Shown: positions 36,757-43,946 of the stretch, piece by piece
Numbering within the stretch: the stretch's first letter is position 1
Layout of the letters: every line of letters begins with the position of its first letter
NCBI GenBank assembly: GCA_028284905.1
Contig: JANQQU010000012.1
Location: 1 to 64,000 of the forward strand
Direction: 5' to 3'
Length of the DNA stretch: 64,000 bases
Origin: Calditrichia bacterium
GTDB lineage: Bacteria > Calditrichota > Calditrichia > RBG-13-44-9 > J075
Translations under genes and position numbers: made by a program
The notes under the pieces: generated by a model
Seen by the model: only the letters and a program-made list of their open reading frames with translations
The model's database searches: none
What the model was told of the DNA's origin: nothing

Positions 36757-37701
36757 TTAAAATTCCAACATCAGGGAAAAGCGGTGAATGGTGCCGAAAA
36801 CATCGCCGAAAGAGCTGTAGGCATAATCCACCCGGGTTTGAAATCCGGAGAGTGTGGGCGTGCGCAGACCGGCACCGAGAGAAAGGTCGCCTTCATCGAC
36901 ATTCATGCGATAGCCACCGCGCAGTGCCAGAGCATCCATCAACAATAGTTCCATGCCCCAATTCACGGATTCATTATTATCTGTGGGATGAATTAAATCG
37001 ACCGCCGCGATTAAGCGAAAGTTTTCCCGGTCGATGAGATTATCCGCCGCCCCGATACGAAAGAGCAGGGGCATTTTGAACTTGTTGTCGAAAACGGTAA
37101 TATCCGGGCCAAAATGCTGCAGCACGAAGGAGAGCCGCAGGTCGCGAAAGCCGGTGTAATAGATGGTGCCAACATCGAAAAGGAAATTGTCGAATGTAAC
37201 GTCGTCGAGTTTCTCCTGCACAAATTTCACCTGCGCCCCGATGCTCAGGCGATCGGTATAGCGGCGGGTAATAGCCAGGCCAACCATAAAATCCCCGGCA
37301 TCAACCATTCGCCCGGTGCCAAGCGGATCGGCCACGGTGGTCTCCTCAAATTCATTGACCGCCAGGGACATCACATTTACCGCAACCCGGATAGATTTGA
37401 AAGGGAAAGCCAGTGCCAGGGCGGAATGTTTGCTGTCTACCAGCCAATTGGTCTGATGAGCAAAGACCTGCCGCTTTTCCAGCCAGCCCAAACCGGCGGG
37501 ATTCCAGTAAACCGAGGAGACGCCACTAACGGTGCTGGCGGCGGCATCACCCATGGCAATCTGCTCCGCACCAATGCCGATCTTCAGAAATTGAAAGCCG
37601 GAAGTGCCTGCCTTGGAGAAGTCGAACCCGTAATCGAACTGGGCGAATAGCGGGCTGGTCAATAGTGTCAATAGTAATGAAAGTAATCGAATCTTTTTCA
37701 T
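36757..37701 (-). CDS. PorV/PorQ-family outer membrane protein
   Basis: 314 residues: signal peptide ending SPLFAQ, then the family hallmarks FLKIGIGAEQIAMGDA and VSSVYWNPAGLGWLEKRQVFAHQTNW followed by beta strands to a terminal SLMLEF. PorV and PorQ are barrel or shuttle proteins of type IX secretion; locus-specific relatives often sit with TonB receptors and T9SS cargo, as here (receptor, cargo, PorV-like in one direction). It may hand the locus's cargo proteins to the surface. Confidence 0.85.
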   Translation of the reverse strand: MKKIRLLSLLLTLLTSPLFAQFDYGFDFSKAGTSGFQFLKIGIGAEQIAMGDAAASTVSGVSSVYWNPAGLGWLEKRQVFAHQTNWLVDSKHSALALAFPFKSIRVAVNVMSLAVNEFEETTVADPLGTGRMVDAGDFMVGLAITRRYTDRLSIGAQVKFVQEKLDDVTFDNFLFDVGTIYYTGFRDLRLSFVLQHFGPDITVFDNKFKMPLLFRIGAADNLIDRENFRLIAAVDLIHPTDNNESVNWGMELLLMDALALRGGYRMNVDEGDLSLGAGLRTPTLSGFQTRVDYAYSSFGDVFGTIHRFSLMLEF

Positions 37702-37753
37702 AACAAGTCCTTATCGAAAGCTATGTTTTTGCAGGACCATTTATTTAGTAAGT

Positions 37754-37816
37754 CGTTGATCGTTGACCGTTGATCGTTGTTCGTTGTTTTTTTCGATCAA
37801 CGGTCAACGAACAACG
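37754..37816. repeat. Heptamer repeat forming a 23-base stem
   Basis: CGTTGAT, CGTTGAC, CGTTGAT, CGTTGTT, CGTTG in tandem, then a T-rich loop, then the complement of the first 23 bases with one mismatch ending ACAACG at 37816. It lies between the T9SS cargo stop and the PorV-like start and may act as a hairpin between the two genes. Confidence 0.8.
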
Positions 37817-37823
37817 TTTTCTT

Positions 37824-39650
37824 TTACTTTATCAACAAAAGCGTTCCTTTTGCTCTGCCGACTTCCGATGACACAGTCCAGAAATAGATCCCCGGCGCGG
37901 TGCGTTGCTGGGCATCGCTGAGTTGATTCCAGACTGCTTCGCCGACATTTTCATTGTCGTGCTCAATCGTTTTAACCATCTCGCCCCCGGCAGTGTAGAT
38001 GCGGATTGTCGCCTGCGGTGGCAGGTTCGTCCAGGTAATAGTATTTTCTTCCCCGACCAACGGCAGACCGGAAGTGCGCCGGAATGGATTAGGGAACACT
38101 TTGATGTTCAGCGTATTTTCCGCTGGGGGATTTGCCGCTTTGACTGGATCGCTGAGGCGATTGATCCAAAAGCTTTCCACACCTTCGGTATCCCGGGAAG
38201 TGACGGTGTAATAGTAGCTGACCCCCACCTGGATATCGGTATCCTTGTAGGCCCACAATTCCTCATCTTCATTAAAGAAATTGAGCCGGTGAGAAGCGCT
38301 GCTGGGGCGCAGTACCCGAATTCGTTCCCACGGACCATTAAAAGAACGGTTGCTCCGATAAATGCGATATTCGCGAAAGTTTTCTTCCCCATTGATGGGA
38401 TTTGTCCAGCCTTCATCAATCGGTGAGAAGGAGATAGAAATCGACTGATCGGTGGGAATTGCCAGCACGGTAATATCCGGGGTGCGAGGCGGAATTTCAG
38501 TCAGCTGATAATCATTCTCAAACAGCGTGCGGGCATTGTCAATACTTCCCTGTAGCAACGTTTTTCCCTGGGGCAGATCGCCCTGCGCGGAGATTCCCTC
38601 CTGGGCATTTTCCAGATCGATACCGTTAACTGCTTCCACCACGACAATGCGAATGGACTCATTCGCCGGAATATCGTACGGCCCGCAGCTCATCAGCATA
38701 AAGGGAACGATGCGATCTTCCGGATCGGCCTGCATGGAACGATCGCTGCCGTTGAGAATGGCGTATAAAGCTTCCTGGGTATTATTGTCCAGGGTGAGGC
38801 GAATCGAGTGGTCCAGCAGTTGAGCGACGAGTACATTGGCCGGTTGGGGACGATTATCACTGGCGGGATCCGCATAGAGCAGGGCATAGCCGGCATAGCC
38901 AGTGGTTCGCAATTCGTCAAAGCGTTCTACATAGTTACCGACATCGCTGGGGAAGCTGATATTTGGGGTGTCATCATATGCAAATAGTAAGGAACGGGAA
39001 GTGTCGTAAGCGACGACCTCATCGGAACGATTGGCGTCATCTCCCCAGCCGTTATGGGCGAGAATGTCCTGATAGCTGGGACGAATCAGGTAGGGAAGGC
39101 CGAGGTAAAAATCGCTGATCGCCGAGCTGTTCTCATTGGTTAGCAAATATTCGATAATGATGAAATTATTAACGCCGGGAAAACTCCAGGCATGGCTGCG
39201 TCGTTCCACCCGAATGTTCTCGCCGGTGGTAAAGATTGCGGTAATTGTTTCTTCCGCCTGATTCGGATTAAAGTTTACGTTCTCAATAAAATTTTCGGTC
39301 TTCTGAATTCCTTCAAAATTTGCGTCGTCTACCCGGTTAAACGGTCCATGCTCACTGAAAAACAACGCGCCATCGCGGATGCCGCCCATCCACATCCCGG
39401 CACCTGCCATGTAGGAACGCTGTTCATCCTTCAGGGGCAATGTGCCCGGTCCGCCCGGCCAGTCCATGCTGGGATAAAAGGAAAATTGATCAAGCGGTTC
39501 AGCTGCGCCAATGGTGCCATCATCATTCATCGTTTCCCAAAGTATCCCGCGATTATGCACCTCAAAATCGGCATTGCGAATCTGCGCAAACAGAGATAAG
39601 CTGCTGGCTAGAAACAGAAGAAAAAGTGAGTGTAAAAAAATGTTTTTCAT
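37824..39650 (-). CDS. Secreted FN3-containing T9SS cargo protein of the TonB receptor unit
   Basis: 608 residues with a signal peptide ending LSLFAQ. The N-terminal 380 residues are an all-beta region of unknown family (NRGILWETMNDDGTIG, MAGAGMWMGGIRDGALFF). A fibronectin type III domain covers about 390-495 (INGEENFREYRIYRS, YYYTVTSRDTEG). The C-terminal 85 residues are a sorting domain of the VFPNPFRRTSG type ending GTLLLIK. In position it replaces SusD beside the TonB receptor, so it may be the surface substrate-binding partner; that is inference from context. Confidence 0.75.
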   Translation of the reverse strand: MKNIFLHSLFLLFLASSLSLFAQIRNADFEVHNRGILWETMNDDGTIGAAEPLDQFSFYPSMDWPGGPGTLPLKDEQRSYMAGAGMWMGGIRDGALFFSEHGPFNRVDDANFEGIQKTENFIENVNFNPNQAEETITAIFTTGENIRVERRSHAWSFPGVNNFIIIEYLLTNENSSAISDFYLGLPYLIRPSYQDILAHNGWGDDANRSDEVVAYDTSRSLLFAYDDTPNISFPSDVGNYVERFDELRTTGYAGYALLYADPASDNRPQPANVLVAQLLDHSIRLTLDNNTQEALYAILNGSDRSMQADPEDRIVPFMLMSCGPYDIPANESIRIVVVEAVNGIDLENAQEGISAQGDLPQGKTLLQGSIDNARTLFENDYQLTEIPPRTPDITVLAIPTDQSISISFSPIDEGWTNPINGEENFREYRIYRSNRSFNGPWERIRVLRPSSASHRLNFFNEDEELWAYKDTDIQVGVSYYYTVTSRDTEGVESFWINRLSDPVKAANPPAENTLNIKVFPNPFRRTSGLPLVGEENTITWTNLPPQATIRIYTAGGEMVKTIEHDNENVGEAVWNQLSDAQQRTAPGIYFWTVSSEVGRAKGTLLLIK

Positions 39651-39679
39651 AAGCTTAAAACCCTGATGGTTAGTTTAAG

Positions 39680-39700
39680 AATTCGGAATTCGGAATTCGG
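39680..39700. repeat. AATTCGG heptamer, three perfect copies
   Basis: Three exact AATTCGG units stand in the short spacer between the TonB receptor and the next cargo gene. Period 7, same style as the other spacer repeats. Confidence 0.8.
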
Positions 39701-39704
39701 AATT

Positions 39705-42689
39705 TTAAAAACCGTATTTAATGCCAAAAAAGAAGCGCCGTTTTTCAAAATAATTCTGATAACTAATGTCGTATCCAAAGCCATCTACCGAGGATATTTC
39801 TCCGGTTTCCACGAAGTTGGTTAAAGCATTGGGATCGAAGAAAACATCGCCCAGGGAACGGACGTTTCTGGTGTTGAGCAGATTGGTCACCCGGAGATAA
39901 GCTGTTAGTCCCTGTCCGCCCAAGAAGCTGAGGGTTTTGTCCACGCGGAGATCGACCGATTGAATCGCCGGATAGCGCAAGTTGTGGAATTCCACATCAG
40001 GATTTTCCGGTGTTAGATAAGTAAGCGGTGGACCGCTGGTGTATTTATAAAGAATGCTGGCACTGGTGTTTTTAAAGAGATAACCAAGAAATGCCGGGCC
40101 GCTGTTCTCCGGATAACGGATATAAAGATTGCTGCGAAAAACGTGCGGACGGCTGAATACTTTTTCGAAAAGCAAGCGCCGAGTGGTTTCCGTTTCGAAA
40201 ATCAGTTCCAACTCATCTTCATCGTCGATATTGATTCTGCCCGGCGTCGCCCGTCCTTCCGTCGAAACGGAGAAGCTGTAGTTTAGACTAAGGCTGAAAG
40301 TCCGGCTGAACAGGGATTTCAGGGTAAATTCAAAACCGCGGGAATCGCCGTAATCACCAGGAAAGTTGGTAACGTAAAAAGCGTTGGGGGTGATCCGGTT
40401 TTGGAACGGATCAAAGCCATAAATGCGCCGGTCGAAAAGATTCGCGCGGGGTTCGTTCTGATCGAAGACGTCTTTGTAGAAAGCAGTGACATCAAGAACG
40501 GCGAAGTTGTTGAAATTATGCTTTAGGCCGACTTCAAACTGGATGGTTTTTTCCGGCCTTAATGGCTCCAGGGTAAGAAAAACGACGCGTTCCGGATCGC
40601 CATCATTGGACGGCGTGCGAACCGTTTGTCCATTTTGCCGGGCGTTGTAGTTTCCCTTCACGATATATTCCGGGCGAAAATAATTGAATTCGAACATCCG
40701 GTTCAGCGGCGGCAATTGACGGAAGTGTCCATAGTTGAAATGCAGCAATGTATTCGTCGTTACCGGAAAGGAAACACCGAGGCGAGGGCTGAACATGTGG
40801 TAATCGCGCGAGGGCTCCCGCGGCTGAGCTAAAACGTTTGCGAAAGAATATTTTTCCCGCCCAAGGGAATCGATCTGGTTGCCATCAGGATCGAGTGATG
40901 CATCAAAATCCGGATCGATAGAAAGATTAAAAAGGTTGTTGAAGGCGAACCAGTCCCGGTTGGGATTGAAGTAATCGTAGCGCAATCCAAGATTAAGAAT
41001 CATCCCTTCAAATTCCATTTTGTCCTGCACGTAGGCGGCAAACTGGATCGGATGATATTTCTCATGCAATCCACGATTCAGCCAGTCATCAGGATGATCA
41101 GAAAAGGAAGGAAAACGGTTTTCCTTAACCTCATTGACGGTGTTGTAGCGAAATTCGAAACCGGATTTCAAAAGATTGTTATTATCCAATTGCCAGTTGA
41201 AGCTGCCGGTCAGGGAAAGATCGCCATTCTCCAGATGCGTGTCATAAATGAAGGCATAAGCGTCGAATGGCTCATTCGGGTAACCGTCGTAACGGTCGAA
41301 TCCCCAAATATCCGGATTGATGCTTTCTCCCAGCTGGGTAAAATCGCTCGGCGTTTCGATAAACTTCTGATGAAATCGGCTGAGCTTCAATTCGTAATAC
41401 ATGCTGTTGGAGAGCGTGTGCGTCCATAAGGCGCTAAATGTCGTAGTTGTGGTATTTACCAGCGATCCCCAGCCACGATAGAACTTGGCCTGATTGGTAA
41501 AATCAGCGTTTTCCTGTAAGGTGGAATGTTCATCAAGATTGTAAAGCCCACTGAGGCGCAGCTTGATGCGTGGCCCGAGATGGAAGGCGGTATTCACAAG
41601 TATATTCTGCACATCGCGGGTATCGCGGGGGCGGGGAAAAGTGTAGGCCTCGCTGGAAAGCTGGGAGGAGATGAAAAAGGTGCCGCTGGTATTTTTTTTC
41701 GCAAAGAGCGGTCCCCCGAGACTGAGGTAGGCAATCTGGTCGGAAAAATCGCGATAATCGTAAATTTGATTCTGGCGATAGGCACTCCACCAGTTCGGAT
41801 CGAGGCTGCCGTCGTTGCGGGTGGTGTCGAGATTATCCTGAAATTCCTTTTGGGTCGCGGGATCGTAGATGTAATTACCGAAATGGCGTTGCCCGCTGGG
41901 CGAATAGATGAATTCCGCCGAACCGGTAAACTGATTGCCGCCTTCCTTGGTGATAACATTGATGATCCCCGATTGTGCTTCACCATATTCCGCGTTAAAT
42001 CCCCCGGTAATTACCTGAACTTCTTCGATTGCGTTCAGGTTAACATTGGTGAACGAGCCGCCCTGGTCTGCCCGACCTTCGATTTGTGAGGCAGTGCGGA
42101 CGCCATCGATATACCACTTTACTTCATCCTGGGAGCCGCCGCGAATGGCATAGCGCGCTTCTCCTTTACCACCGCGCCCCTGCAAGGGAAGTCCGTCGAA
42201 CAAAACCCCGGTTTGCAGAAAAATGCCTTCTTTGGTATCGGTAATCGGGAGCTGGTCGAGCTCTTCCGCACCGACGAATTGCACGCTGGCGGTAACGTCT
42301 TTCTGGATTACCGGACGTTCAGCGGTAACAACAATCTCATCGCCCAGATCGACCGCTTTTTCCTGCATACGGATGTTTACCCGGGCGGTATGATCGACGA
42401 TGACCCGAACATTTTCTACCCGTACATCCGCATAGCCAATGTAGGAGACCTGAAGGTTATAGCGACCAGGACGCAATTGCAGGATGACAAAAATACCTTC
42501 TTCATCCGTGGAAGCGCCGAGCGTGGTGCCCTCAACGCCAATGTTCACACCAACCAGCGGTTGGCCGCTGTTCTGATCGGTAACGACACCGAATATCTTA
42601 CCGGTTTCCCCGGCCTGCAAAGTAGTAAAACCGGTAACAATGAAAGCGAGGATAAAAAGATAGCATCGAAGCGTTCTTACAGGAATCAT
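39705..42689 (-). CDS. TonB-dependent outer membrane receptor with carboxypeptidase-regulatory-like domain
   Basis: 994 residues from the ATG at 42689, with GGAG upstream; a TTG two codons earlier is less likely. A signal peptide is followed by a CarboxypepD_reg-like beta sandwich (about 28-110; GKIFGVVTDQNSGQPLVGVN), a TonB plug (about 120-245; YAIRGGSQDEVKWYIDGV, FNAEYGEAQSGIINVITKEG) and a 22-strand barrel ending FFFGIKYGF. It imports large nutrients, probably oligosaccharides, using energy from TonB-ExbBD encoded elsewhere. No SusD gene accompanies it; a FN3/T9SS protein and a PorV-like protein do. Confidence 0.93.
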   Translation of the reverse strand: MIPVRTLRCYLFILAFIVTGFTTLQAGETGKIFGVVTDQNSGQPLVGVNIGVEGTTLGASTDEEGIFVILQLRPGRYNLQVSYIGYADVRVENVRVIVDHTARVNIRMQEKAVDLGDEIVVTAERPVIQKDVTASVQFVGAEELDQLPITDTKEGIFLQTGVLFDGLPLQGRGGKGEARYAIRGGSQDEVKWYIDGVRTASQIEGRADQGGSFTNVNLNAIEEVQVITGGFNAEYGEAQSGIINVITKEGGNQFTGSAEFIYSPSGQRHFGNYIYDPATQKEFQDNLDTTRNDGSLDPNWWSAYRQNQIYDYRDFSDQIAYLSLGGPLFAKKNTSGTFFISSQLSSEAYTFPRPRDTRDVQNILVNTAFHLGPRIKLRLSGLYNLDEHSTLQENADFTNQAKFYRGWGSLVNTTTTTFSALWTHTLSNSMYYELKLSRFHQKFIETPSDFTQLGESINPDIWGFDRYDGYPNEPFDAYAFIYDTHLENGDLSLTGSFNWQLDNNNLLKSGFEFRYNTVNEVKENRFPSFSDHPDDWLNRGLHEKYHPIQFAAYVQDKMEFEGMILNLGLRYDYFNPNRDWFAFNNLFNLSIDPDFDASLDPDGNQIDSLGREKYSFANVLAQPREPSRDYHMFSPRLGVSFPVTTNTLLHFNYGHFRQLPPLNRMFEFNYFRPEYIVKGNYNARQNGQTVRTPSNDGDPERVVFLTLEPLRPEKTIQFEVGLKHNFNNFAVLDVTAFYKDVFDQNEPRANLFDRRIYGFDPFQNRITPNAFYVTNFPGDYGDSRGFEFTLKSLFSRTFSLSLNYSFSVSTEGRATPGRINIDDEDELELIFETETTRRLLFEKVFSRPHVFRSNLYIRYPENSGPAFLGYLFKNTSASILYKYTSGPPLTYLTPENPDVEFHNLRYPAIQSVDLRVDKTLSFLGGQGLTAYLRVTNLLNTRNVRSLGDVFFDPNALTNFVETGEISSVDGFGYDISYQNYFEKRRFFFGIKYGF

Positions 42690-42713
42690 AGTCAAAATCT
42701 CCAGAATGACTAT
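42688..42713. promoter_or_regulatory. Inverted repeat ATAGTCA...TGACTAT over the TonB receptor start
   Basis: Seven-base arms separated by 12 bases span the ribosome site and start codon of the receptor gene. The arms share AGTCA with the palindrome in front of the neighbouring GntR regulator, so it may be an operator for that regulator. Speculative. Confidence 0.3.
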
Positions 42714-42775
42714 TTAATAAGTGCGAAAGCTTTATATAGTGTAACGATTAAATTTCATTTAGAAAAAAAAGGAAA

Positions 42776-43486
42776 TCAGTCTGTTGCTTCCCAGCCTTTT
42801 ATGGCGCGAAGCACCCCTTCCAGGTGAGTGCGCATGCGTTGGTAAGCCTCACTGGAATCACGATTCTTTAATGCTTCGAAAATCGCCTGATGCTGTTGAT
42901 GATCGGATTTTTTCGAATGGAAAATATCGATCAGCAAGCGTTGCTCATTCTGAAAAAGTCCCGTGAGGACGTTCATGATCTGGCTAAAAACAGAATTGCC
43001 GGAGGCTTCGGCGATTTTACGATGGAACAACATGTTTTTATGATTAAGGATGCTGTCATAGTCGAGATGAGTTTCGGCATCAGCGAGCAGGGATGCCAGT
43101 TCTTCGATATGTGCCGGCGTGGCATTTTCTGCGGCGAGCGCTGCGGTTGTTGGCTCTATGGAGATGCGGGCTTCGATTAGGTCCTGTAGTTGTTTTTTGG
43201 TCGGAGTTTCTTTCGAAACAATCGGATTCATCAGGAAAATACTGTTCAGATGCTCCCCGACATAAACCCCGGAACCATGGCGCACCTGGATGATGCCAAT
43301 GGTTTCCAGCGTCTTTAGCGCTTCCCGCAATGTCGGCACGCCAACCCCAAACTCCTGGGCAAGGATAGTGGTTGCCGGTAGTTTCGCGCCGGGGCGGTAA
43401 CCGTTTTCAATGATAAACTGCCGTAGTGCATGGGCAAGATTATCAGCAAGTGAGCGCTTGTTGATCGGATTAATGGTATCTGGCAT
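42776..43486 (-). CDS. GntR-family transcriptional regulator, FadR subfamily
   Basis: 236 residues from the ATG at 43486, chosen because CCAGGAAA lies just upstream; an upstream in-frame ATG sits against a palindrome. The N-terminal winged helix (about 10-75; FIIENGYRPGAKLPATTILAQ, GVPTLREALKTLETIGII, VRHGSGVYVGE) is typical GntR. The C-terminal FCD helical domain (about 90-225; DLIEARISIEP, HLDYDSILNHKNMLFHRKIAEAS) binds a small acid or sugar acid. It probably controls the adjacent carbohydrate genes and itself. Confidence 0.92.
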   Translation of the reverse strand: MPDTINPINKRSLADNLAHALRQFIIENGYRPGAKLPATTILAQEFGVGVPTLREALKTLETIGIIQVRHGSGVYVGEHLNSIFLMNPIVSKETPTKKQLQDLIEARISIEPTTAALAAENATPAHIEELASLLADAETHLDYDSILNHKNMLFHRKIAEASGNSVFSQIMNVLTGLFQNEQRLLIDIFHSKKSDHQQHQAIFEALKNRDSSEAYQRMRTHLEGVLRAIKGWEATD

Positions 43487-43514
43487 AATTTTCCTGGTGT
43501 AAGAAAAATTCATA

Positions 43515-43531
43515 AAGTCATCTTATGACTT
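43515..43531. promoter_or_regulatory. Candidate GntR operator palindrome
   Basis: AAGTCAT CTT ATGACTT is a perfect 7-base inverted repeat with a 3-base centre, 29 bases upstream of the regulator's start codon. Autoregulation at such a site is common for this family. It is not the standard FadR core GTnnnAC. Confidence 0.5.
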
Positions 43532-43946
43532 GATAAATTTAATCGGCAGCATTAAAATTGTCAAGAAGAAAGACGTGGATTGAAATTTTGTTGATCAAAG
43601 CAGCGTTTGTTTTCAATAAAAGCAGAATTGGAAATGCCATTAAGTCCTTGTTTTAGAAGTGAATAACTAATCTCTTGCTACAAGAGGGAAAGATTTGTTA
43701 TGTCATTGCGAGCGGGCGTTTTTTGCCCTGCGAAGCAATCCCCGCGTTCGTACGAAGGAGATTGCCTCGTCGCTGCCCCGTAGGGATCCCTTTGGGGCAC
43801 TCCTCGCAATGACAGATTTCATGTGCTTTAAAAATGCTGTGTACTATCATTGAATAAGAAACCCGTTGAAAATCGTTTTAACAAAAGCGGTCTTTGGCGG
43901 GAGAAAAATATAACCTGGTTTTTAAAGAGAAAAGAGAAGGTATTCA
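43532..43946. other. Divergent spacer with an extragenic repeat element
   Basis: The 415 bases between the GntR palindrome and the GH38-like gene hold no gene. The element at 43701-43814 is its main content. AAGAGAAGG at its right end is the ribosome site of the GH38-like gene. Confidence 0.55.
43701..43814. repeat. TGTCATTGCGAG-type extragenic inverted repeat
   Basis: TGTCATTGCGAG at 43701-43712 and its exact complement CTCGCAATGACA at 43803-43814 bound a 114-base unit with internal GAAGCAATC and GAGATTGC complements and a CCCCGTAGGGATCCCTTTGGGG segment. Elements with these ends are dispersed in many bacterial genomes. No coding capacity. Confidence 0.85.

Noticed and set aside
41526-42089. 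187-codon plus-strand frame inside the TonB receptor region
   Set aside because: It is antisense to the receptor plug and barrel and has no independent support.
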